A stretch of 64,000 bases of DNA from Nymphaea colorata (GCF_008831285.2 NC_045148.1:3098001-3162000), one strand, 5' to 3'. Numbered from the stretch's first letter, positions 34,886 through 47,592 are shown. Notes: generated by a model from the sequence alone, not told the origin. Program-made: numbers and translations.

Positions 34886-35905
34886 AAGCACTAAGGGCAA
34901 AGGAGTAGCTCAGTCTGACGAGATCAGTACATCCTACGGTCAAGAGGACCTGGTCGAAGTTGTAAACAAGTTGGTTGCCGACGTAGCCACTCAGGAGGAA
35001 GCTTTGGGCAATGCAGCCGAGTCCTTCGAGGAATTGAGGGACGAAGTGAAGACCATGCGTGAACAGATGGTCGAAATTATGGCCATGAATCGGTCACTTA
35101 CGGACACAGTGACCGCACTGCAAGCTGAAGTCAAGGAACTTCAGGCGGGGAACTGCACACTACAACGACAAGTTTCTGTAGGTGGAGGTGACGATGGACC
35201 AGCAAGGGTCGGTGTTCAGAGGCCATCAAAATACAATGAAAATCAGGATAGTCGTGTGATCGACAACTTTTTGTTCCAAGTGGAATACTACCTAAACCTA
35301 GAAGGCGTTGTGGGGGACGACCTTCAAGTCAAGACTGCGAGGGCGATGATGTGGCATGGTGGAGAAGAAAACGACTTGATATTCAAAAGGGGGTCTGCAC
35401 AATAGACACTTTCGATGATTTTCTGCGAGAGTTAAGCAATTACTTCATGCCCCCGAATGCAATACGCTATGCCTATCGAATAGTCAATGAATTGAAACAT
35501 ATAGGATCCTTGCGAGACTATGTGAGGACCTATCAGAGGCTCATGTTAGATGTAGTAGATATGCAGGAACAAGATAAACTAAACTGGTTTATTTTGGAAC
35601 TTCAGCTATGGACACTATATGAAGTGGAAAGGTGTAATCCAAAGACTTTGGAGAATGCTTATGTAATAGCAGAGCGCTTGGCCGATACCCAGCGCAAGAG
35701 CAACATTAACACCTTCAAGCCTTCGAAGAAGTCTGACCATGGAGGAAAGAAAGAGAATCGACGGGACCACAAAGGTGAATCATCGACCCAACATAAGTCG
35801 AGAAGAAGTCTTTCTTTCGTAGGAACAACAATTATTGTTGGTTCTGCATAAAGAGGCACCCCGCCAAGTAGTGTCCAAAGTGCCTTATCAAAGACAATGA
35901 ACAAG
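34886..35905 (+). pseudogene. Chromovirus gag
   Basis: The frame from about 34886 (STKGKGVAQSDE) has lost its ATG: a TGA sits directly before it. A coiled coil (about 35020-35150, LRDEVKTMREQMVEIMAMN) is followed by the capsid segment, which shifts frame near 35400 and continues to 35851 (LRDYVRTYQRLMLDVVDM). A basic region follows. No intact zinc knuckle remains. Gag would form the particle that packages the element RNA; this copy is broken. Confidence 0.8.
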
Positions 35906-35946
35906 TTAATGCTGCAGTTGTAGAGGTCAATGCTGAGGAATCACAG

Positions 35947-36452
35947 TTGCACATGGAAGCCGTTCAGATGCTTAATGTTGTACAGAGTTGTGTAGCATCA
36001 AACACTATGGCGAATACCAAACTGATGTACTTAGATATTACTCTGAGGGGTAAGCCTACTACGGCTATGGTAGACTCCGGGGCAACACACAACTTCGTTT
36101 CGAAAGAAGAGACAGTGAGATTGGAATTGAAGCTGAAGCCGAGACAGAGAACCTTGAAGACGGTGAACTCTGCAGCCAAGCCTATCCTTGGAGAAGCAAA
36201 TGGTGTAACCATCCAGATTTGGAGTTGGCTGGCACTACAAACTTCTCAGTTGTTCCCCTAGATGACTTCAAAGTAATCCTTGGTATAGATTTTCTTCGAG
36301 GCCAGAATGTTATGATGTTGCCAAAGCTCAACTCATTGACACTGATGGGGCCAGACTATATACACACAGTGCATTGCCATTCTGCTAATGGAAAATCACA
36401 TTCTATGTTGTCTGCTATGCAACTAAAGAAAGGCATGAGGCATGAAGAATAG
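35947..36452 (+). pseudogene. Chromovirus protease
   Basis: VDSGATHNFVS, the retropepsin-like active site with intact Asp-Ser-Gly, is encoded around 36070-36102. The frame shifts near 36220 and continues as VVPLDDFKVILGIDFLRG, the second half of the protease fold that leads towards RT. Confidence 0.88.
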
Positions 36453-36499
36453 ACGTTGCTCATGTCCATCCGTACAGAAGAAGAAGCCAAGTCAATTTC

Positions 36500-37210
36500 T
36501 GTTCCACCGGCCATAGCTCCTTTGTTGAGAGAGTTTTAGGAAGTAATGCCACCTGAACTGCCAAGGCAATTACTGCCAAGACGGGAAGTCGATCATGAGA
36601 TTGAACTAGTCCCTAGAGCTAAACCACCAACCATGGTTCCTTATCATATATGGCCAGCCGAATTGAAGGAACTGCAAAGATAGCTCGATGAAATGTTGGC
36701 AACAGGCCTCATCCAGCCATCTAAGGCACCATTCGGAGTGCCAGTTTTATTCCAAATGAAGCAAGATGGCTCAAAGTGTCTTTTTGCATAGACTACCATG
36801 CATTGAACAAGGTAACAGTCAAGAACAAATACCCATTACCACTTATTGCTGACTTATTCGATCAGTTGGACAATACACAGATCTTTTCAAAATTGGACCT
36901 TCGATCGGGTTATTGGCAAGTCCGGATAGTCGAAGGAGATGAATCGAAGACAACTTGTGTCACTCATTATGGTGCTTATGAATTCCTATTTATGCTATTC
37001 GGGTTGACCAATGCCCCAGCGTCCTTCTCGACACTGATGAACAAGTTCTTCTACCCATACCTTGACAAGTTCGTGGTGGTCTATCTTGATGACATCGTGG
37101 TTTTTAGCGGAAGCATGAAGAAATACGTTAGTCATCTACGAACGGTGTTCCAGGTATTAAAGGAAAATGATCTTTATATGAAAAAGGAGAAGTGTCTCCT
37201 TGGCCAGTAG
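36500..37210 (+). pseudogene. Chromovirus reverse transcriptase
   Basis: An upstream piece (about 36600-36770, LLPRREVDHEIELVP then PLLREF-like context) is broken by stops. From 36776 the frame is open for 144 codons with [33 protein letters not shown] and the intact catalytic box [12 protein letters not shown]. It ends at a stop in the thumb region at 37208. Confidence 0.92.
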
Positions 37211-37384
37211 GAGATCAGCTTTCTCGGCCATGTTGTAGGTCGTGGCCAGTTGCGAATGGATCTCGGCCATGTTGTAGGAATGGAAGCCACCAACGACAGT
37301 GCCTGAATTGCGGTCCTTCCTTGGCTTGGCAAATTATTACGGTTCATCGAGGGCTATTCTCTGATTGTTGTTCTTCTCACTGAC

Positions 37385-37860
37385 TTGCTTAAGAAGAACA
37401 AGGCTTGGGCTTGGACACGGTCTGCTCAAGAAGCTTTTGAAGAACTAAAGAGAGCTCTTGTGAAAGAGCTAGTACTTAAGTTCTGTGACTACTCGAAGCC
37501 ATTTGAGCTCCATACAGATGTTTTTGACCTTGCTATCGGCGAAGTACTGATGCAAGAGGGCCATCTGGTTGAACATGAAAGCCAAAAGTTGAAGGAAGCA
37601 GAAAGGCGCTATACTGTGCACGAACGCGAAATGACTGCAATCATGCACTGCCTTCGCATATGGAGACACGATCTGCTGAGAGCTCAGTTCACCGTAAAAA
37701 CTGACAATGTAGCTGCAAACTACCTCCAGACACAAAAGAAGCTATCTCCAAAGCAGGCTCGTTAGCAGGAATTCTTGGCCGAGTTTGAATTTGCTTTAGA
37801 GTACAAGGTGAGGAAGACCAATGTCATTACTGATGCGTTGAGTCGAAAGGCAAAATTTGC
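37385..37860 (+). pseudogene. Chromovirus RNase H
   Basis: A frame with LELHTDVFDLAIGEVLMQEG, YTVHEREMTAIMHCLRIW and TDNVAANYLQTQKKL gives the RNase H Asp-Glu-Asp layout. It is interrupted by a stop at 37763-37765, after which the characteristic ITDALSRK sequence follows. Confidence 0.9.
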
Positions 37861-38940
37861 AGCAACTCGGGCAAAGTCCTCTGAAGTACGATTGGAGGGT
37901 GCTCTTTTCGAGCGCATTCGTGAAGGTGGACGTGTGTTTTGACTATGAGACAGAATTCTCCTCACCAATGGTGGACGTGTGTTCGTGCCGCGTTGGGTCA
38001 ACCTTCGACGGGAGCTTCTGAAGGAGTGCCATGATACCTTGTGGGCTAGCCATCCTGACTAGGAGCGGACCTTAGCACTCCTTGAACGTGGATATTATTG
38101 GCATTAAATGTGAGATGATGTCGAGGCCTATGTGAAGACGTGCCTCATCTGCCAGCAAGATAAGAGGACGAATCAGAAGCCTGTTGGCCTACTAGAACCA
38201 TTGCCTGTTCTAGAACGCCCATGGTAAAGTCTCTCCATGGACTTCATCGTGAGCCTACCGAAAGTAGATGGCTATAGCTCCATCATTGTTGTTGTGGATA
38301 GGTTTTCACAGTATGCTACGTTTATCCCAGCTTCAAAGGAATGCCCAACAGAGAAGACGACGAAGTTCTTCGTGAATAACATAGTCAAGCATTGGGGTGT
38401 GCCGAAGAGCATTGTGAATGACCGCGATGCTCGCTTCACGGGCAAGTTTTGGCGTGAAGTATTTCGTTTGCTTGGCTCAGACTTGTTGTTTTTCACAAGT
38501 TTCCACCCACAGACAGATGGCCAGATGGAACGTATCAATGCCTTGTTGGAACAGTACTTGCGACACTTCATCAGTGCAAACTAGAAGAATTGGGTGAAGC
38601 TGCTCGATGTTGCCCAATTCTGCTACAACTTGAAAAAGAGCAAGTCTTCTGGGTACAGTCCGTTTGAAATAGTTACGGGACAACAACCTCTGATGCCACA
38701 CACTCTTGCTACTCAAGAAAAAGGACGGCCTACATTCGCCTACCAATTTGTCAATGACTGGCAGGAACAAACGGAACTGCCAAGGCATTCTTGCATAAGG
38801 CCGTCAAAAAGATGAAAAAGAGGGCCAATAAAGATCGAAGACCTGCCTAATTTCGAGTTGGAGACCAAGTCCTAGTGAAGCTATACCCTTATCGTACGGG
38901 CGCATCTTTCGTAGGCGTGATCGTGCTTTGATTTGAAAGT
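37861..38940 (+). pseudogene. Chromovirus integrase
   Basis: Remnants of the zinc-binding domain (CLICQQDK, about 38140) precede the catalytic core. The core starts SMDFIVSLPKVDGYSSI (about 38235) with Asp in VVVDRFSQYATF, then IVNDRDARF, and Glu within HPQTDGQMERINALLEQ, so all three catalytic acidic residues remain. Stops occur near 38224, 38580 and 38815. It would insert the element cDNA. Confidence 0.9.
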
Positions 38941-39319
38941 ATGAAGGGTCATTCACTGTGACTAAGAGAATTGGGAAGCTGGTATACAAGTTAGATCTAC
39001 CGCTAGACTTCAAGGCGCATCCAGTGTTTCACATATGCAACATGAAGTCATTCTATATTGATGCCGAAGATCTGAAGCATAGTCAGCCACAACTAGAGTC
39101 AATCCTACAAAGAGTCCCTACAGGTAAACGTGTAGCCAAAGACAGCTGGAACAAATTCTTCGACACAAGATCAACTATCTTGGAGAGCCGAACAAATATT
39201 TTGTCAAGTGGGCGGACGAAGAACAACCAACCTGGGAGTACGCATTTCAGTTGAAGTTGCGCTACCCAGATGAAGCTCGTGCCTACCATGAAGCTGTTGG
39301 CGCGGAGGACGGCGCTTGA
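38941..39319 (+). pseudogene. Integrase C-terminus and chromodomain
   Basis: YKLDLPLDFKAHPVFHICN is the typical integrase C-terminal GPY/F-proximal region. After a frameshift near 39150 the sequence reads YFVKWADEEQPTWEYAFQL, a chromodomain, ending at TGA 39317-39319. In chromoviruses this module targets integration to chromatin marks. Confidence 0.9.
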
Positions 39320-39335
39320 TTTGAAGGGGAGAGCA

Positions 39336-39737
39336 TGTTCCTCTGTGTCTAGAGTCTGTACAGTCGCTTTGCTATATATTTTCTTTGTTTATGTTAAGTC
39401 CTTGCTTATGCTTGTTTACTTATAAGAGAGTACTCTCCCACCGGTCTAAGTGTCATGTATGGGGATTCTATGTTTTGAGTGGTCGGCATTAGAATCCTTT
39501 TGTATGAGGCTTCGGTCATCCTGTAAGTAAAGTTGAGATTATCCTCATTTTCTTACCTTCCTCGTAATGTACTAGTTTTTCAAGATGAATGTATAGCAAG
39601 CTTTCTTTATTCACAATCTCTTGTCTTTATGCACTTTGTTTTCCAAAACGCTCTTTGCACCCCTTTCAGTGGTTTGAAGGCTGACGATAATTAGGTTCTT
39701 GTCGTGCCGCACGGACTGAAGGAGTCAGTCCGTGACA
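39336..39737 (+). repeat. 3' LTR of the chromovirus
   Basis: It follows the purine tract TGAAGGGGAGAGCA and starts TGTTCCTCTGTG. It ends GTCCGTGACA at 39737 and is followed by the duplicated CATAG. Confidence 0.95.
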
Positions 39738-39747
39738 CATAGCATGA

Positions 39748-39960
39748 TCTTGTTATCTCATAAATATTTTAGTATCCCTTTCATAAACATTATCTCGTAC
39801 ATTCGTCCCTCACTATCTCATAAATTTGTTGTTATCTCATACACATTATCTTATACTTATGTTTAACGGTCTCACACCTAATTGTTATCTCATATATAAT
39901 ATTTCATACATATTTGTTATGTGATATCTATTTATTATCTCATACACTTATTATCTTATG
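39748..39960. repeat. Degenerate TTATCTCATA array
   Basis: About nine spaced occurrences of the word TTATCTCATA or close variants, with intervals of 12-35 bases. It directly follows the chromovirus insertion. Confidence 0.7.
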
Positions 39961-41699
39961 CATATGCATATGCAATGTTTGGATATGAAAACAAATATGG
40001 ATATTGGGAATGGGGTCTACATCCGATATATAGTCGTTATATACATAAAGATGCATACAAAACTTGTCTCCAATTGTCAATTTGATTTTCATAAGTGTTA
40101 CTTTTTTTTTAACTGCAGTTCAATTGATGAGCGTCCCGCTTTTCAGTGAGGCCTTTACACAAGCCTTCGACCCTAGAGAAGTTGAAAAAGGTGGGATAAC
40201 TTCAACCTCTTATAGAATCGTTAATAATCAACCCCTTTAAGGACCAAATGGTAAATAGACAAAAAACACTTTTTCTTGAATGACATAACTATCCTTCAGA
40301 AGATAAAAAAATGTCATAAACTAAAGACGGACTCCCCTGTTGTACCCACTTCGGTCCTTCAATGCCGAATCAACTTTACATTGTAGCATACCTAAAGAGG
40401 CATGTTTTATATGTGTTCGAGAGGGGTATTCGGGTCTGTCCAAATACAAAAGTATCCATTCTTAAAATGAAAATTATCAAAACATATATGCAAGAAAACT
40501 ACATATATGGGAATGCTCAAAAAAATCAACCCCGAAAAAGCAGCACTTTCTCCAACGAATCTCGTTATATGCACATGCACAAAAAAACGTGCATAAGAAT
40601 ATATAATGACTAGAGTACCCTTGATTATCAGAATGTGATTTTTTTGTAAGGATAAAAAAGGATAATAAAAAAATTAAAAGACCAAACAAAAATAAAAAAC
40701 CTCCAAAATACCCTATTCCCATCCTTTTGTTTTTTATGCATACATGTACAATGTGCTGCACTCAACTGATTCTCCATCAAAAGTATAATATTGAAAGCCG
40801 TTTTTCTATTCTGCAAACAATCATGAGCATACATGAATATATACATCCCCAAAGACGTACGTAAATTTTCAAAATGCTATTTTCATGCTTATTTAATATA
40901 TCATTGTTTGGTGATGGTATTTTCAATTTTTCCACATGAGGTAAAAGACCTAGGGACGTGTTAAGCTTCTAGAAACTGTGCCTTAGGGATTATAAAGGAC
41001 AAAAACTCCCTTCAATGGTAAACCGGAAGGCCAACCTCTCTTTATACGGAAAATTTTGGAAATCCAAAGAATACTTTTCCAAAGAGACAAAGATACCCCT
41101 CTAACATGTTCCTTTGTTAGCCACCGGGAGCCAACCTAAAAGATTTTTTGGCAAATACTAACAGCATCATTTATTCTCAAATTTTCACATCTGGTAAAAA
41201 GTTTTCAAAACTAACTTCCTTAGCTCACCACAATATTCTCAAACTTTCCACATCAGGCAAAAAGTTAAGTTTCACAAATAATTTCAAGTTTTGTTGGTTA
41301 GGATCTTCTGCATTTTCGTACTTCGGTATCAAATCGGCTGGTCTACACCTCTGTGGATGTATAATGACTAAAATGTCTCCGTTAAGGTAAAAGAGGGACT
41401 TTTGAAAGGACCAAAAGGTAATTATAAAAATATTAAAAAACAAAAAAATGTACATATCCTTATAAAAAATTCTAATATGCCCCCATTTCCTTTTTTTTTA
41501 ATTCAGATTTGTTGTGTGGACATTGGTTTGTACACAACTCAATCTCCTGGCTTCCCACATTTATTAACTCAGCCCAAATGACAAGTACAGGTTGTATATG
41601 CAGCACATAAAAAAAATGAATAAAATGACCAAAAGAGGAGGAGAAAAAGAACACCCACAAAATCATACATAAGCCAATAAGGAGATGGTATCACACGTA
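39961..41699. other. Non-coding, no gene seen
   Basis: AT-rich spacer. Short ORFs have low-complexity Phe/Tyr/Lys composition. A possible tRNA-derived motif pair (about 40119 and 40168) is too weak to annotate. Confidence 0.6.
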
Positions 41700-42205
41700 G
41701 GGCCGTTCAACAAGTTGAGCTAACTCGAGCTCAGCTCGAACTCGCTCGATAAACTTGACTTGTTTATTAAATGAGTGGAGTTCAAGAAATGAACTCGACA
41801 ACCTACACGAGTCAAGCTCGAGTTAAGTGGGCTTAGCTCAGTTAAACTTAGTTAAAGCTCAAGAAAGAAAATGTATAAAACATGTCTCATAAAATTATCA
41901 AAAAAAGTAGATTGATCAAATAGGTATACACGTGACTATATGTGGGAGGTTCCATGTTCTAGTGTATATGCTGCCTCTTCCTTTAAAAAATAATTTTTTT
42001 AATGAAATGTTTGGCTCGCTCAAGCCAATCTTTGACTCGAGCTGAATCGAGTCGAGTTCGAGTTTTAAGAACTCAAGCCGAGTCGAGCTAATGAAATAGA
42101 ACTTGAGTCAAGCTCGAGCCGAGTTTGAGTTCATTTCAAGACAAACGATCTGAGTTCGAGCTGGCTCAACTCAGCTCATGCTCACTCATGAACAGCCCTA
42201 ATCTG
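41700..42205. mobile_element. CTCGAGC-rich inverted-repeat element (MITE-like)
   Basis: The left end AGGGCCGTTCAACAAGTTGA is an imperfect inverted repeat of the right end, whose complement reads AGGGCTGTTCATGAGTGAGC. The interior repeats CTCGAG, AGCTCGA and GAGTTCGAGC words that pair across the element. The flank of the CslE 3' region around 21600-21680 shares the AGGGCTG end and CTCGA/GAGTT words. No clear target duplication. Confidence 0.55.
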
Positions 42206-42296
42206 ATTCACACGCAGGGATCTCTCAGTTGGTCCATCCGCTGGAACTAATTAAGATTATACAACCATTCTATGGCTGGAATCGGAACAGGTCTGG

Positions 42297-42445
42297 CTGA
42301 GCCAGAAATTTCTAGTCAAAGGACACTTTAAGTTTTAATTTTTAAATGTTAAGATGCTTTCACATATAAAAAACAGAAAACTAATGAGGTTTCTACATGT
42401 AAATGAAGTAATTTTTGTGAATCGCCCACTACAGCATTGCTTTAC
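42297..42445 (+). repeat. Short dispersed repeat, copy outside CslE
   Basis: Begins GCTGAGCCAGAAATTTCTAG and follows the same word order as the copy at 26295-26480, including GGTTTCTACATGTAAAT near the end. The terminal palindrome is decayed. Confidence 0.6.
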
Positions 42446-43872
42446 CATGGGAACGAGCTATATATTATGACCCTGAACAAAGGATCATGATGGTCTCCGA
42501 TTCTAGTGAACAAAAACAATGACAGCAGAAAATCATATTTGTGATAATAATATGCAAGTCTGTCATGTACGCTTTACCTGAAGTAGCATATTTTTAATTT
42601 TTTCTCTGTTCAACATTTTTTATTTCTCTTCTCTTTCCCAAGTTCTTTGTATTTTTTAAATTGTTGTCCTTTCCTTTTCTAGTGGTTAACCTAATAGCCT
42701 ACTCAAACATGGTTTTTTGTGAATTACTAGTTGAAAATATGAACAGGTTCGTAAAAAATTTTCAAACGTTGGGTTTCTATCTGTGAAAACGTCAAACACT
42801 AAGCTTTCAATGCAAAATAATTTACATTTCAAATTGTTGCTTACGGTAAGACGTAAGCTAAGCATCTTGCGAAACTTCAATGTCAATGAAGTGGAAGGCC
42901 TGGACGTTAACCTCAATGAAGCCTTATACTGAGCTTAGTCCAGCCCTATAAATGCCTGCATATTAAATGGGCAATGGTGTAACGAGCTAGGCCGACCAGG
43001 TCCAGCCCATTGCCCAAGCATACCTTTTGTTCAGTAAAGCTAATTTATGTATTGAACGGCCTTTAGGATGCTACTCGGTTCGCTTTTAAACGGGCAGGCC
43101 AACAACATGCTCTCCAAGGCATCTGGCCTTTGCTGCTGGGGCAAGTTGCAAAGGCCGGTTGGTATTATGACACCGACAGTGTCCTGGGTTGGCATCTGGC
43201 AAGCAGTTGCGATGGGCGATGGTTCAACAGCAGGATTTTTGACATCCTACAAGAAGCCGCGAGGGGTGACAATAGTTGGCGAGAGCAGCCCGGTGAAGAG
43301 GTCGCCAATCACAAGGGGCAACAACAGGGTTAGCATCCTAGGTCGTGTCCGGTGGAGGCAACTGTGAGGGGCAACGACGGCTGCAGGATGGCAAGCAGCC
43401 ATGGCAGCATTAGAATGAAGGCTCATGTGATGACAGGCAACCGTTTCAGGCAGTTGATTTAGGTAGCAGATCAAATTTGGTGAGTGGTGATGGTGGCCAG
43501 TCAGCGACGACAAGCAGTCCAGTGGTAGCGAGTGGGCGACTCTAAAAGACAGTGGCGATGGACCACAAGTAGCTTGAGGCTTGCCAAGTTTAGCAGCACA
43601 ATGGTGGTAGGATTGGAACTCAACTTGGGTCAGGCCAAAGAGGGCCAACGTGGGCTGGCCAAGGAAATCATAATATATGGCTTGAACACATTAAGGGCCT
43701 CTAGGCCACACTGGCCGGCAACTCGAGTAGCAGTAAGCCAAGGCTGGTAGAGATAGGCAGTAGGGAGTAGTGCTGGAAAAACTTATGGTAGTTTAGGTAA
43801 AATTGGTGTTAGACCTCCATGCGAGGAGCTATCACCTCAAGCATATATATAGAATTATCCTGCCGATGCTAG
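42446..43872. other. Non-coding flank of the long tandem units
   Basis: AT-rich to about 42940, then GC-richer. Ten-base arms TGGGCAATGG (42968-42977) and CCATTGCCCA (43007-43016) form a hairpin. The ORFs from 43068 to 43750 overlap on both strands without any recognisable domain; this may be part of another non-autonomous element. Confidence 0.45.
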
Positions 43873-43877
43873 GAGTC

Positions 43878-46800
43878 TGTTAGGACCTATTAGGACCCGA
43901 TCGGTGGAGACTAGAAAAGCCGCACCAGTCTGGAATCCTACTCCTAAGATGTTCTTGAGCCTAAAACAAAAAATCCTAAGCAAATTAATACACCAATCTA
44001 CCCGGCCGGACAGGACCCCGACGGAAAAACCCAATAGGAAGGTGAATACAAGTTGAGGATACCCGAAAACCTATTTAAGGCCAATCCTACTACAATTGAA
44101 CTAAGCGAGGTGTGAGGCCGTACAAGCGCGAAACGGTTTAAAGAAGCTCTCACAACTCGCTCAACAAACCATGCAAACCACAAGCTAACATAGCAAACCA
44201 CACACGAATTCCCAATGGGAAGGCTGGCTCATTCGCGGTCGTGTCTTTGACCAAGGGCTTCTAAGGTACCGCCAAGATGAGCAAGGCCAAAGCTGGGCTA
44301 AAGCAAAAACAAAAGCAAATATGCAAGTACTACCACCCACGAAACTACAAGGGGGTGAAAGAGGCAATACCAGCCAAGGCTAGCTTGGCGAAGTAGCACG
44401 AATAGACCCGGGATGAATACCAAATCCCGGGTATTTTTAGCTTCACGGTGGAGAAGGCCAATGTGGGAAGATTGTCCACCAAATGAAGCCAAGGAAGGGC
44501 TGCCGCCTGCAGCCTTAGGTCATCGAGGGACGTCGAGGAGTGCCGACCGCTCGTGCCAAGGATGGCCGAGAGAGACTGGGTCTTTGCAGCCGCCTGCTAC
44601 CGAAGGATGGAGGTTGGCTCGGTGAGGGTGCCGAGGATGACGTTGCTAGGGGAAGATAGCTGCCTACTGTCAGGCACCTAGGGATGCTTGGTCGTGGGCG
44701 CCGAGAATGCCGGAGTCTCCTGGAGATGCCGCTCGGGAGCGACCGCCTGTCGCCGATGTGGCTCAGCCACATGTGTCGGACTGTCACCGACGGGGCTGCT
44801 GCAGGCCGAGAACTGAGTCGACTAGTTCAGCTAGCTTGCTGGTCCAACAGACGGCTGAACCTAGTCCTAACTAAGGCTGGTTTAGTGTTAGGTCGGATTG
44901 GCTCTATGGGGAGGCTCGGTCTAGATGCAAGTGAGGTTATGGTTGGGTAGGATTGGTAAAGGAGGGAGATGTGGTTTGGGAGTGAGGTTAAGTGGGCTAA
45001 GGCTAATGGCGATCTACTAGGTCAAGTTCGACCTCGGGTTAATCGGGTTGACTAAGTCTAGGTGGGTTCAGTTGACCAAGGGGTTCGGATTAGGGTTTGG
45101 GTGATGGCGAGCTAGTTGGGGCCCACTTGCTAACCAAGTGGCTGCTAAGGTTTCAGAGGTAGAAGAGGGTAAGTGGCGGCTAAGGGGTTGCCTAATGTGG
45201 ATGTGGGAGCCGCGCAGATAAGGAAAGACTAATCCGGGTAGGTGTGAAATATCGGATTGGGTTTCCTAAAAGGTTGGGGTCTGGCTGAGCTAGTTTTGCC
45301 CAGGTGGTTGGCGCCTTGATGGTGGACACATGGCCTAGATCAACAGCCAAGACGGAGGGGAAGCTAGGGTTTACCTAGCGATAAGAGGAAGTGGGGCCAC
45401 TCCTTCCTAATTCGTAGGAATTGTGATTTGCGACTGCTTGGATCCGATTTGGCTAGGAGATGTAGCAAGATCTCTTCTCCATCAGATGGTGGCCACATGG
45501 TAATGATGTGAGGTGGAGAGGGGTTGCCGAAAAGGCAAGTGGACGAGGTGAAGGGAGGTGGCGAGAAGGTAGGAAATGAGATAGGCTAGCGATGGAGATA
45601 TCCTAAAAGGGAGGAGGCAGGTAAGACGCATGGAGGGTCATGACGGTGCTGAGTGGGACCGAGCTGATGACATGGGTAAGAAGAGGGGCAGATGGATGAC
45701 ACGGGGGCAGATGGAGGGTTGAGGAAGGGCTACGGTTTAGGGTTGACTTGTGGAAAAGGTTTGAGAAAGGAAGAAGTGGTCGAGTGAGGCTATACTTCCA
45801 AAAATGTAGGAAGGGGTGGGGCTCGAGCTAGGAGGCAGGCTGGACCAAAAAAAGGAAGGCGAGACTGATGTGGATGACGTGTGGCAATGGACTGACTAGA
45901 TGGGTGACACGTGGTGAATTGGACGGCTGGCAGTGGAACGAAAGGAGGAAGGATCGGACTTACCAAATGTGGAGCCGACGGCCAACGGATCCACGCAGTA
46001 GCGTCGGCAGCTTAGGGCAAACCATAATGCGATCATCTTGAGCTTTGACCCAAATGCCCCTTCAATGTAATTGGGCGATGACTTACGATTGAGGGCAATT
46101 TTGTCCCAAATGTCGTAAGTTGCAGCGGTAGCCAGAAATAGTGCAGCGGTCATAGGAATTCCGAAATTCCGGCCGTGAGTCCAACTTTGCCTAAAGAATG
46201 CCGTTTTACTCCAAATTCGGCCGAGATGATCTACTATTAAGGGCGATCCTTTTGCTATACTTCACGAATTGATTTAACGCCCAAATCCACTACTTTTGAG
46301 TATTTTTTTGCTGCTGAATTTGATGGGAAAACTGAATTGAAGACTCTTTCACCGGCCGATCTTTCTCAAACAACTCTAGATTGGGAGATGGGGAGATGAT
46401 TCTCAGACTCATAAAAAAGAATATAGGACTGATTTTATCCGTAGATCACAGCTCTAACTCTCGGGTGCTCACTGAGGGCTAGATCTAGAACTTAGGCTTA
46501 ACTCTTCCTTAGATTAATCCCAACAAGTTGCTTATTATCAATCTAACGATATGAACTTTTTGAAGTCGTCGATATTGAAGTTGCCCGCTCACACGAATTT
46601 CTTCAATCTTCTCGGTTGAGCGTCTGCTTCTTAACTCTAGTGTGACTCTAGATAAGGTACCGAGAGCTTCTTGGAGTTCCGTGGGGTTGATGTGTGGTCA
46701 AGAGGAGCCAAAACCGCTGGAGCAATCGAGGATCCTAGGGCCATCATTCCTTGGGCCGAGGGGTTGAGGAGAGACAAAAGACCGAGGAGGGAGGAGGACA

Positions 46801-47592
46801 AGGCCTTTGGTTGGAGAGGGACGACGTCGCCGCTGTTGAGGGTGCCAGGTTCTTCCTTAGAGGGTTGGATCCATAGGGGGAATGCATCAAAAGGGAGGGG
46901 ACACGAGAGGGAGAAAGCAGAGCTCGGGTGAGAAGAGAGAGTGAAAATTCAAAATGAATTCTTCTGTTCCAAAAAGCATGCCAATTACAAAGAGGGAAAA
47001 GCTTATATACATCCTACTGTGACTCAATTCACAAGTGGAACGAATCGGTTCACTCATTATTAAAAGCTTGAAATGAAACACAAACTGTCTGAATATTTAC
47101 AAAGAGAATTGAAATGCATTAAGCAAAGAACTTAAGTAAATTAGGCGTGATGCCTCTAATCTAATGAACCACCCTTGAGCCTTGTGAGACCAAGGTGGGG
47201 ATCTCATCTAGGTTGCCGCCCAAACTTTGGAATTTGAATGCTATGCTAGACCCATGTGGCCTAGCCGATTTACCTAGGTTCCTTGGCCTAGATCGCCTCA
47301 TTGGATCGTGGGTTTGGACTCGCGATAGGTGTAGACTTATTCTAGACTGGAGAGTCCTAACTTGGGTTCAGTTGGGCTCTGAGGATTAACCTTGTGATGC
47401 TCGCACTCAGCCCTAGTTGCTCCACCCACTCCTCCCGTTGCAATCTGTCCAAGTGCCATTGTAGCCTCCTCTGCTGGATCTGAATCCTTCTGAAGGGTTT
47501 GAGCCCACATGGCCGCGGGTCTGCGCCGGCACCGACTGGTCTCTGCCTGGTCTGTGCCTGTAGGGTTTGGACCTAGAGTAGGGTCCGTAACA
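43878..47592 (-). repeat. Long LTR-like unit 1 (3.7 kb, non-coding)
   Basis: Starts TGTTAGGACC and ends GGGTCCGTAACA, an imperfect inverted pair of the type that bounds LTRs. A TATA-like motif on the minus strand (47002-47010, GTATATAAG) puts a promoter about 590 bp from the right end, so minus-strand U3 would be about 0.6 kb and R-U5 about 3.1 kb. It is flanked on the left by GAGTC. It is about collinear with the next unit over its entire length. The ORFs inside do not correspond to any protein family. Confidence 0.7.

Larger units (their letters stand above)
34412..39737 (+). mobile_element. Complete Ty3/gypsy chromovirus-type retrotransposon (defective frames)
   Basis: The element is flanked by the 5-bp target duplication CATAG (34407-34411 and 39738-39742). 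It carries two LTRs (34412-34803, 39336-39737), an initiator-Met PBS after the 5' LTR and a purine tract before the 3' LTR. Gag, protease, RT, RNase H, integrase and chromodomain follow in that order, the gypsy order. The chromodomain places it among chromoviruses. The LTRs differ by many substitutions and small indels, so it is not recent. Every domain is readable, but stops and frameshifts separate them. Confidence 0.95.

Noticed and set aside
40119-40175. tRNA-like A and B box pair suggesting a SINE
   Set aside because: One mismatch in each box, no poly(A) or target duplication seen; too weak to annotate.
41692-42223. TCACACGT / TCACACGC as an 8-bp target duplication of the CTCGAGC-rich element
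   Set aside because: The right copy lies eight bases beyond the inverted-repeat end, so it does not flank the element directly.
43068-45000. Several GC-rich overlapping ORFs on both strands
   Set aside because: No recognisable domain, both strands open at once, and most lie in or beside the long non-coding LTR-like unit.
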